The notes beneath the pieces are model-generated. The model was given only the letters and a program-made list of their open reading frames with translations, was not told the DNA's origin and did no database searches. Source: Flavobacteriaceae bacterium Ga0077528 (GTDB taxonomy: Bacteria; Bacteroidota; Bacteroidia; Flavobacteriales; Flavobacteriaceae). Taken from it: a DNA stretch of 43,155 nt. Both the position numbers and the translations under genes were made by a program. This document shows positions 35,996-43,155 of the stretch, piece by piece. The stretch spans positions 1 to 43,155 of the forward strand of contig LNDX01000021.1 of assembly GCA_001464475.1 (NCBI GenBank), in the 5' to 3' direction. The stretch's first letter is position 1; each line of letters starts with the position of its first letter.

Positions 35996-36003
35996 TATAT
36001 TTG
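35996..36003 (+). promoter_or_regulatory. -7 box of the response-regulator pair
   Basis: TATATTTG matches TAnnTTTG. A TTTG at 35977-35980 is 15 nt upstream, slightly short for the -33 spacing. The leader would be about 40 nt. Confidence 0.4.
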
Positions 36004-36046
36004 AATCCATATTGTTTTATTATATCATAAAAAAAAGAGTTTTATC

Positions 36047-36679
36047 ATGAATTCAGTAATGAGTATTTTGTTGGTAGATGATCATTTAGTTGTTCGAAAG
36101 GGAGTTGAACTTGTATTGTTGAGTTCTTTTCCCAAGGCTAATGTTTACAGCGCAGAGAATTATGATGACGCTCTTGATATTATGAAGACCATTAAGTTGG
36201 ATTTAGTAATATTGGATATAAACATCAATGGTGTTGAGAATATTAAGATAATGAAGGCTATCAAAGAAATTCAAAATAAAGTTAAAATTTTGATTTTTTC
36301 ATCTCATGAAGAAAAACATTATGGTACAAGATATATTCAAAATGGTGCAGATGGGTATTTAAATAAATTCTGTACTGAAGATAAAATTATTAAAGCAGTA
36401 AATCAAATATTCGAGAAAGGATTTTATTATAGTGATCAAGTTAAAGAAAAAATAAATTCAAAGTCCGGAAAGAAGAGAGGTACAAGCGCAATTGATAGTT
36501 TGTCAAATAGAGAATTTGAGATTGCAAAGCTTCTTATTTCTGGTGAAGGAAATCTAGAAATTTCAAACAAACTAAATATTCAAATGTCAACTGTCAGCAC
36601 TTATAAAAACAGAATTTTTGAAAAACTGAATATTAATAATGTTGTTTCATTATCAGAATTATTTAAAGAAAATGAATAG
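36047..36679 (+). CDS. NarL/LuxR-type response regulator (first of a tandem pair)
   Basis: 210 residues. The receiver domain has D11-D12, phospho-acceptor D57 (VILDINING), S85/S86 and K107 (GYLNKF). A LuxR-type HTH follows at about 147-205 (IDSLSNREFEIAKLLISGEGN). All phosphorylation residues are present, so it should respond to a kinase, but none is encoded in this window. The stop overlaps the start of the second copy by 8 bp, so the two are translationally coupled. The N-terminal form LLVDDHLVVRKGVE resembles BvgA/EvgA-type regulators. Confidence 0.92.
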   Translation: MNSVMSILLVDDHLVVRKGVELVLLSSFPKANVYSAENYDDALDIMKTIKLDLVILDININGVENIKIMKAIKEIQNKVKILIFSSHEEKHYGTRYIQNGADGYLNKFCTEDKIIKAVNQIFEKGFYYSDQVKEKINSKSGKKRGTSAIDSLSNREFEIAKLLISGEGNLEISNKLNIQMSTVSTYKNRIFEKLNINNVVSLSELFKENE

Positions 36680-37328
36680 CAATATAGAACATGTAAAAGA
36701 GAATTTGAATATTCTACTTGTAGATGATCATTTTATTGTAAGAAAAGGAATTGAGTTAATAATTAATTCCTTTTTTCCTAAAGCAATAATTCATAATGCC
36801 GAAAATTACTCAGAAGCTTCAGTAGTTTTAAGTACAATAAATATAGACCTTGTTGTTTTAGATATCATAATTAATGGTATGGAAAATATCAAAGTTATGA
36901 AAGAATTAAAGAACATCCAAAGCATCACAAAAATACTTATTTTCTCATGCCATGAGGAGGAAAATTATGGGTTGAGATACATTAAAAATGGCGCAGATGG
37001 GTATCTTCATAAATATTGTTCAGAAGAAAAAATAGTTAAAGCAATTAATGAAGTTTTAAATGCTGGTTATTTTTACAGTGAAGATATCAAAAACAAACTT
37101 GATAATAATTCTAAACGTAAACCTATTTTAAGCCCTATTGATTCACTTTCAAATAGGGAATTCGAAATTGCAAAAATGCTTATTGCAGGTAGTGGTAATC
37201 TTGAAATTGCCAACAAACTCAACATCCAAATGTCAACAGTTAGTACCTACAAAAATAGAGTTTTCGAAAAGTTGGATGTAGGTAATATTATAGCTCTTTC
37301 TGATTTCTTCAAAGAAAATATAAATTAA
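36672..37328 (+). CDS. NarL/LuxR-type response regulator (second of a tandem pair)
   Basis: 218 residues from the ATG at 36672, which overlaps the previous stop in ATGAATAG. It is a close paralogue of its neighbour across its whole length. Receiver residues D18-D19, D64, S92 and K114 are intact. The recognition-helix region LNIQMSTVSTYKNR is identical in both, so both may bind the same sites. This looks like a recent tandem duplication. The giant adhesin gene begins 503 bp downstream on the same strand and is the obvious candidate target, by position only. Confidence 0.92.
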   Translation: MNSNIEHVKENLNILLVDDHFIVRKGIELIINSFFPKAIIHNAENYSEASVVLSTINIDLVVLDIIINGMENIKVMKELKNIQSITKILIFSCHEEENYGLRYIKNGADGYLHKYCSEEKIVKAINEVLNAGYFYSEDIKNKLDNNSKRKPILSPIDSLSNREFEIAKMLIAGSGNLEIANKLNIQMSTVSTYKNRVFEKLDVGNIIALSDFFKENIN

Positions 37329-37831
37329 TAATTTAATTTATTTGTTTTTCCGTAAGTTTTTGTTTTCTAATCCCTTGTGTTTATTGGTTTCAGATAATGT
37401 AGTCTTTGTTTTACAAAAAAAGTTAATGTTATAGTAACAATATTTAACATTTTTTAACTAATTTCGCACAAAAATTTTGCGATTTTAATCTAATTGTAAT
37501 TTTTTTGTGTGTAATTGAAATACAAGTTTTTAACCAAATCAAACCCAAGTATGCAAGGCTTTACTATTACTAATAATGCTTCCCAATGTTTTATATTTTG
37601 GTTTTGATATGATATTTATTAGTAAAACTCACATTCAACTATATTTATATTCCAATCATCGCAACAAAGCTACCATTGAACGAAACTTATAAAATTATTT
37701 ATTAATGACAATTTACATTTGTTTTTAAAAATCTATTTGATTTTAGTGATTTTTATTTTTTTATAAGAAACATGAAATTCTATAATTTTTTCAAATAATA
37801 CAGCATTCAAAATAATATCATTTTTACACTT
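37329..37831 (+). other. 503-bp leader/promoter region of the adhesin gene
   Basis: A very AT-rich gap with no gene. It holds no strong terminator for the response regulators. There is a possible -7 box TACATTTG at 37714-37721 (no matching -33) and the gene relic at 37560-37620. If the box is used, the leader is about 105 nt. Confidence 0.4.
37560..37620 (+). pseudogene. Decayed partial copy of the adhesin 5' coding region
   Basis: 37560-37608 matches 38054-38101 of the adhesin gene at about 42 of 48 positions, including a 15-base exact block (TATTTTGGTTTTGAT). Then 37610-37620 (TGATATTTATT) matches 38140-38150, so about 38 bp are deleted between. A one-base insertion shifts the frame and TGA stops follow. 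Similarity fades beyond these limits. Confidence 0.7.
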
Positions 37832-40800
37832 ATGAATAATAAAACTACAAAAAGTATGCGAAATTTTACTTTTATGAAAACAAGCTTCAAGAATTTACTT
37901 CTTGTTTTGTTTTTTGCTTTACTGTCTTTAAATGTTTTTGCGGAAGGTACACCTACAGTAGCTCCAAATGCAGCAAACATTACGGCGCTTTTGAGTGCTC
38001 CAGATTTGAATTCTGGACCATACTTCAATGCTCCAGAAGACAATCGTGTAAAGTTTACTATTACTAACAATGTTACCCAAAATCTTTATTTTGGTTTTGA
38101 TTGGAGGCAATATGCAGTTGGTTCTCCTCCAAGGCTAACTGATATTTATTGGAGAATTAGACGTTCTTCAGATTTAGCTGTTGTTGTTGGTCCAACATTA
38201 TGGGATTCAGCTTTAGGTTCTGTTGGTAGTATAGATACCCATGCTCAAGCTTTAGCTGGTCCAAACATTGCAGGTTCTGTACCTACGGGTTACAACCCAA
38301 TTATTTTTGATCCAACCCAAGATGGTGAATATTTCATCGAAATATACAGAAGTAGTGATGGTGGTCTAACCGCGAGAACTACAAATGCAGATAGAGCGGT
38401 TGGTGCGTTATTCGACTTAACAGTTGCGAATAATTTTGCTCCTTACACCAAGTTTAATGGTAGAGTAAATTCTGATAAATGGGGTTTTGTTGCTGTTTCT
38501 GCAACGTATGGAAATTTAGTTACAGCTAATGCAGAACCAGTATTATTTGGTTATACCAACGACCAAACCATTGTAAGATTAGATTTTGAAACTGGTTTTC
38601 AGCCAATTGCTTTTAATGTAGCTCTTAATAGTTATGGAACAACAAACGTTGGTTCTTGGTTAACTACAAGACGATCAAGAAATGATGCAGTTGCTCCTGG
38701 ATTAAATAACGGTTATAGGGTATTCTTAAATGTACCCGATGCAACATTATATCCTGTTGGAGCAATTCCTACAAATCCTACGTTTTTATCACCAGCCGTA
38801 ACAGGTTGTGGACCTTATTTAATAAATTATAATGTGGCTGAAGCAGGTGATGTTAAATTATTACTTGATTTAAATGGTGTTCCAGGTTTTCAGAACGCAA
38901 CTGCCGATAGAATTTTAGAGGCGCTTGATGTTCTTGCAGGAAATAATACAATATCTTGGGATGGATTAAATGGTTTAGGCGTGGCTGTCCCATCTGGAAC
39001 TAATCTTAATTTAGCACTTACATTTCTTAAAGGAAGGTTCAATTTACCTTTATATGACGCTGAGTTAAATAGAAATGGAATCAGAATTGGTATTATTGCA
39101 CCTATTCCAATAGCTAATGCTCAGATGTTTTGGGATGATTCTGCTTTAACTAATGTTGGTGCTGATTGTACTCTACAAACAAATAATCAAACTGGAACAG
39201 GAATAAACAACTCTATTTTAGGGACAACTTCACCTGCTCACGCATGGAGTGGTGATGGAAATTTAGCTCAAACAATTCCGGCTCCTAATGTTGCGGGTAA
39301 TGATACAGATGGAAATCAATGTACCGACTTTGGTAACGTTAGAACAATTAATACTTGGGGTTGGGGTTATACCTCTGCAGCAACTAACTTAAATATCGTT
39401 TTAGGATGTGCTAATCTTGGCGTTAATAAGACTGTGAGTAATGCTATACCGTTAGTGGGTAGTAATGTTACTTTTACAATCACTGCTTCAAATGCTGGTC
39501 CAACGCAGAGTCCTAATACAATTGTTAATGACTTGTTGTCTGCATCATGTTATACATTTGTTAGTGCCACACCTTCTGTTGGTACATACAATAGTGCAAC
39601 TGGTGTATGGTCTATTGGAACTTTAGCTAGTGGAGCAAATGCTACTTTATCAATTGTTGCAACAGTTATAAGTCAAACAGGATGTGGTAACACAGCTACT
39701 ATAACAGGTGATCAAGAAGATCCGACACCTGCAAATAATACTTCAACTGTAACGCCAACACCAGTATTAGATACAGATGGTGATGGTGTAGCTGATTTAA
39801 ATGATTTAGATGACGATAATGATGGTGTTTTAGATACTGTTGAAAACAATTGTGCTCCAAGCTCACTTGCTATAAACACACCTAACTATCCTATCAATAC
39901 TGATTTTTCAGGAACATCTCCATTAACAGGTTTGGGTGTTTATAGTGTAGCAAATTTTAATTTTGCTTATGCTTTGCAAGGTACAGCTACATGGGGAACA
40001 GGAATTAGATTGTTAAATACAGGAGGATTATTGCCTGATGGTATACATTTAAATGTTCAAGCTAATAATACCAATTTTACAAACGGAAATACAGCAGACT
40101 ATACTTTGAATTTTAACACACCAGTTACTAACCTTTCTTTTAAATGGGGAGGTATGGACAATTCTGATGTTACAAGTTTTGAAGCATTCAATGGTGGTAT
40201 TCCTGTGCCAGTTGTTGCGACTAATATTACTAATTTAAATATTCCAGCTGCTAACTTTACTTATCTTTCTCCAAATACAGTTGTTAGTACTAATGGTGGT
40301 GCAAATGCACCATCGAATTCAGTTCGTTTTTCAATAGCTGGTCCTGTAGATAGAATTGTACTGAAAAGTGGTAAAAATGGTACTGGAGCAGCAAGTGTTA
40401 CATTACAATTATATGAATTAACGTATTGTTTGCCTTTAGATACAGATAATGATGGAATTCCAAACAGTTTAGACTTAGATTCAGACAATGATGGATGTTC
40501 CGATGCAAATGAATATTACAATTCAGCTTCAGCTGATGGTAATGATAATGCTACTTATGGGGTTGGAACTCCTGCTGTTAATTCTGATGGAACTGTAACA
40601 GCAGCTTCTTATACTGGTTCTTATGCAAATGCAATTAATAATAGTGTAACTACTGCTTGTACAATTGATGCAGTTAATGACCCATCAGTTACATTTGTTT
40701 CAGGAGTTACTCCTATTATAGCTTTAAATGCTTTAGGAAACGATACTATAAGTGGTGTTGCTGTTACTACTACCAATACTAATGTAACACCTTCTTCAAA

Positions 40801-43155
40801 TGGTCCTTTAAGCATTAATGCTAACGGTGATGTTACTCTAGCAGCAAATACTCTGCCAGGAACTTACACAATAACTTATCAATTATGTGAAGCAGATCCA
40901 ATTTCTGGATTAAATGTAGTTCCAGCTAATTGTGATACAGCTATAGCAACAGTTGTCGTTGTTTCTATAGATGCAATTAATGATACACCAACACCAGTTA
41001 ATGGAACGCCAGGCGGAACAACGCCAAGTGTACTAGCTAATGATACCTTAAATGGATTGCCATTAAATCCAACTGATGCAACATTAACACCAGTAAGTGT
41101 ACCACCAGGATTAACCTTAAATGTAGATGGTACTATTACAGTTGCACCAGGAACATCGGCAGGAACTTATCCAGTAACCTATACAATTTGTCAAGTTGCT
41201 AATCCAGCAGTTTGTGATACGGCTACATCTAGTGTTGTTGTTACAACAATTGATGCAGTAAATGACACTCCATCAGTAGTAAATGGAACAACAGGAGCAA
41301 CAGTTCCAACTGTATTTGCTAATGATACATTAAACGGAGTTGCGTTTGTATCAACAGATGTTACTTTAACTTCACTACCATTACCAGCTGGTTTAACCTT
41401 AAATACAAACGGCACTATTACCGTTGCACCAGGAACAGCAGCTGGAACTTATCCAGTAACTTACACCATTTGTCAAGTTGCTAATCCAACAGTTTGTGAT
41501 ACAGCAGTGACTACAATTGTAGTTGCAACTATTGATGCAATAAACGATACACCAACACCAGTTAATGGAACGCCAGGCGGAACAACGCCAAGTGTACTAG
41601 CTAATGATATATTAAATGGATTACCATTAAATCCAACTGATGCAACATTAACACCAACAAGTGTACCAGCAGGACTTACATTAAATCCTGACGGAACAAT
41701 AACTGTTGCGCCAGGAACGGCAGCAGGAACTTATCCAGTTGTTTATCAAATTTGTCAAGTTGCTCATCCAACAATATGTGATACTGCTACAGCTAGTGTT
41801 GTAGTAACAACAATTGATGCAGTAAACGATACACCATCAGTGGTAAATGGTACAACAGGAGCAACAGTTCCAACAATATTTACAAATGATACTTTAAATG
41901 GAGTTGCTTTTGTACCAACAGATGTTACTTTAACTTCATTACCATTACCAGCTGGTTTAACATTGAATTCAGATGGTACTATTACTGTTGCACCAGGAAC
42001 AGCAGCAGGTACTTATCCGGTAACTTATACAATTTGTCAAGTTGCTAATCCAACAGTTTGCGATACAGCAGTTACTACAATTGTAGTTGCGACTATTGAT
42101 GCAATAAATGATTCTTCTACACCGATTAATGGAACACCAGGTGGAAGCACACCAAGTGTTTTAGCTAATGATACATTAAATGGTTCGCCATTAAACCCGA
42201 CAGATGCAACATTAACACCAACAAGTGTTCCAGCAGGATTGACATTAAATCCAGATGGAACAATAACTGTTGCACCAGGAACAACAGCAGGAACTTATCC
42301 AGTTGTTTATCAAATTTGTCAAGTTGCTAATCCGTCAATATGTGATACCGCTACAGCTAGTGTTGTAGTAACAACAATTGATGCGGTAAATGATACGCCA
42401 TCAGTTGTAAATGGTACAACAGGAGCAACAGTTCCAACAATATTTACAAATGATGCTTTAAATGGAGTTGCTTTTGTACCAACAGATGTTATTTTAACTT
42501 CATTACCATTACCAGCAGGATTAACCTTGAATGCAGATGGAACAATAACAGTTGCAGCAGGAACAGCATCAGGAACTTATCCAGTTACCTATACCATTTG
42601 TCAAGTTGCTAATCCAACAGTTTGCGATACAGCAGTGACTACAATTGTAGTTGCGACTATTGATGCAATTAATGATTCTTCTACACCAATTAATGGAACA
42701 CCAGGCGGAAGCACACCAAGCGTTTTAGCTAATGATACTTTAGATGGTTCACCATTAAACCCAACAGATGCAACCTTAACACCAACAAGTGTACTAGCAG
42801 GACTTACATTAAATCCTGACGGAACAATAACTGTTGCACCAGGAACAGCAGCAGGAACTTATCCAGTTGTTTATCAAATTTGTCAAGTTACTCATCCAAC
42901 AATATGTGATACCGCTACAGCTAGTGTTGTAGTAACAACAATTGATGCAGTAAACGATACACCAACACCAATTAATGGTACACCAGGCGGAAGCACACCA
43001 AGTGTACTTGCTAATGATACATTAAATGGATCACCATTAGTACCAACAGATGTTACTTTAACACCAACAAGTGTACCAGCAGGACTTACATTAAATCCTG
43101 ACGGAACAATAACTGTTGATCCAAACACACCAGCAGGAACTTATCCAGTAGTTTA
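37832..43155 (+). CDS. Giant secreted repeat adhesin, 3' end outside the window
   Basis: The frame is open from the ATG at 37832 to the last base: 1774 codons with no stop. The signal peptide region ([20 protein letters not shown]) ends near residue 40; Met 9 and Met 15 are alternative starts. A unique N-terminal part of ~490 residues follows. Then come a DUF11-like domain (~530-645), a calcium-binding TSP3-like motif ([19 protein letters not shown], ~650), a further beta domain, a second Asp-rich motif (~868-895), a divergent repeat (~945) and, from residue ~1047, near-identical 94-residue Ig-like repeats. Each repeat has a C-x7-C pair ([10 protein letters not shown]). Architecture and phylum suggest a type IX cargo with SprB-like adhesive function; the C-terminal sorting domain would be outside the window. 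Confidence 0.9.
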   Translation, partial: MNNKTTKSMRNFTFMKTSFKNLLLVLFFALLSLNVFAEGTPTVAPNAANITALLSAPDLNSGPYFNAPEDNRVKFTITNNVTQNLYFGFDWRQYAVGSPPRLTDIYWRIRRSSDLAVVVGPTLWDSALGSVGSIDTHAQALAGPNIAGSVPTGYNPIIFDPTQDGEYFIEIYRSSDGGLTARTTNADRAVGALFDLTVANNFAPYTKFNGRVNSDKWGFVAVSATYGNLVTANAEPVLFGYTNDQTIVRLDFETGFQPIAFNVALNSYGTTNVGSWLTTRRSRNDAVAPGLNNGYRVFLNVPDATLYPVGAIPTNPTFLSPAVTGCGPYLINYNVAEAGDVKLLLDLNGVPGFQNATADRILEALDVLAGNNTISWDGLNGLGVAVPSGTNLNLALTFLKGRFNLPLYDAELNRNGIRIGIIAPIPIANAQMFWDDSALTNVGADCTLQTNNQTGTGINNSILGTTSPAHAWSGDGNLAQTIPAPNVAGNDTDGNQCTDFGNVRTINTWGWGYTSAATNLNIVLGCANLGVNKTVSNAIPLVGSNVTFTITASNAGPTQSPNTIVNDLLSASCYTFVSATPSVGTYNSATGVWSIGTLASGANATLSIVATVISQTGCGNTATITGDQEDPTPANNTSTVTPTPVLDTDGDGVADLNDLDDDNDGVLDTVENNCAPSSLAINTPNYPINTDFSGTSPLTGLGVYSVANFNFAYALQGTATWGTGIRLLNTGGLLPDGIHLNVQANNTNFTNGNTADYTLNFNTPVTNLSFKWGGMDNSDVTSFEAFNGGIPVPVVATNITNLNIPAANFTYLSPNTVVSTNGGANAPSNSVRFSIAGPVDRIVLKSGKNGTGAASVTLQLYELTYCLPLDTDNDGIPNSLDLDSDNDGCSDANEYYNSASADGNDNATYGVGTPAVNSDGTVTAASYTGSYANAINNSVTTACTIDAVNDPSVTFVSGVTPIIALNALGNDTISGVAVTTTNTNVTPSSNGPLSINANGDVTLAANTLPGTYTITYQLCEADPISGLNVVPANCDTAIATVVVVSIDAINDTPTPVNGTPGGTTPSVLANDTLNGLPLNPTDATLTPVSVPPGLTLNVDGTITVAPGTSAGTYPVTYTICQVANPAVCDTATSSVVVTTIDAVNDTPSVVNGTTGATVPTVFANDTLNGVAFVSTDVTLTSLPLPAGLTLNTNGTITVAPGTAAGTYPVTYTICQVANPTVCDTAVTTIVVATIDAINDTPTPVNGTPGGTTPSVLANDILNGLPLNPTDATLTPTSVPAGLTLNPDGTITVAPGTAAGTYPVVYQICQVAHPTICDTATASVVVTTIDAVNDTPSVVNGTTGATVPTIFTNDTLNGVAFVPTDVTLTSLPLPAGLTLNSDGTITVAPGTAAGTYPVTYTICQVANPTVCDTAVTTIVVATIDAINDSSTPINGTPGGSTPSVLANDTLNGSPLNPTDATLTPTSVPAGLTLNPDGTITVAPGTTAGTYPVVYQICQVANPSICDTATASVVVTTIDAVNDTPSVVNGTTGATVPTIFTNDALNGVAFVPTDVILTSLPLPAGLTLNADGTITVAAGTASGTYPVTYTICQVANPTVCDTAVTTIVVATIDAINDSSTPINGTPGGSTPSVLANDTLDGSPLNPTDATLTPTSVLAGLTLNPDGTITVAPGTAAGTYPVVYQICQVTHPTICDTATASVVVTTIDAVNDTPTPINGTPGGSTPSVLANDTLNGSPLVPTDVTLTPTSVPAGLTLNPDGTITVDPNTPAGTYPVV
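40970..43155 (+). repeat. Tandem 282-bp coding repeats, alternating two types
   Basis: Units start at 40970, 41252, 41534, 41816, 42098, 42380, 42662 and 42944, each exactly 282 bp (94 codons). The last is cut by the window edge. Types alternate A, B, A, B, A, B, A and then A-like. A units read [20 protein letters not shown] units [19 protein letters not shown]. The higher-order period is 564 bp. A diverged unit of 303 bp precedes the array at 40667. Confidence 0.92.

Noticed and set aside
36639..36671. Earlier start of the second response regulator
   Set aside because: These codons overlap the end of the first regulator in another frame; the ATG at 36672 overlapping the stop is the usual coupling arrangement.
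40970..43155. Adhesin repeats as an assembly artefact
   Set aside because: Units differ at many positions and alternate in two types, so they are true diverged repeats; the copy number could still be misassembled.

Overview
The window is low-GC chromosomal DNA of a Flavobacterium-like member of the Bacteroidota. The evidence is the gldKLMN gliding / type IX secretion locus, the flavobacterial exosortase XrtF with its partner, Bacteroidetes-type promoters (TTG, about 19-21 nt, then TAnnTTTG), start codons with no obvious Shine-Dalgarno sequence, and a giant repeat-rich surface protein. No rRNA, tRNA, CRISPR array, insertion sequence or prophage was seen.

Layout. 1-93: 3' end of an unidentified gene. 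88-2985 (-): single-chain restriction-modification enzyme. 3091-5665 (-): rpsO and pnp. 5821-6276 (-): GAF-type methionine sulfoxide reductase. 6348-9552 (+): xrtF, its associated membrane gene, an ATP-cone/PD-(D/E)XK nuclease and a beta-CASP metallo-beta-lactamase nuclease. 9605-12496 (+): a cysteine-rich metal cassette (HYC_CC_PP protein, TonB receptor, HMA protein). 12670-13338 (+): DedA. 13466-20284 (-): a conserved series read in the order miaB, AAA+ sigma-54-type regulator, lptE, TPR protein, secG, groES, groEL. 20695-24345 (+): topA and an arginase-fold protein that lacks the usual metal ligands. 24600-29257 (+): gldK, gldL, gldM, gldN. 29349-34883: FAD oxidoreductase, DUF983, ABC-F, DUF4345-like, acyltransferase and DUF1761 genes. 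35067-37328 (+): plant-type LRR protein and two tandem LuxR-type response regulators. 37832-end (+): a secreted adhesin, at least 1774 codons long and cut by the window edge.

How genes work together. GldK/GldN form the periplasmic/outer-membrane ring and GldL/GldM the proton-driven motor of gliding and type IX secretion. The giant adhesin is the kind of cargo this machine exports. GroES/GroEL, SecG, LptE and MiaB serve folding, Sec export, outer-membrane LPS assembly and tRNA modification. The metal cassette probably handles copper or a similar metal.

The most interesting non-genic signals are: (1) degenerate 7-bp-period arrays that abut or overlap stop codons of four minus-strand genes; (2) a 21-bp palindrome placed 2-3 nt before the start codon of three unrelated genes; (3) a promoter -7 box lying in the loop of an intrinsic terminator; (4) a decayed, internally deleted copy of part of the adhesin gene in its own upstream region. 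The best protein candidates for undescribed biology are the ATP-cone nuclease / beta-CASP pair and the ligand-less arginase-fold protein beside gldK.
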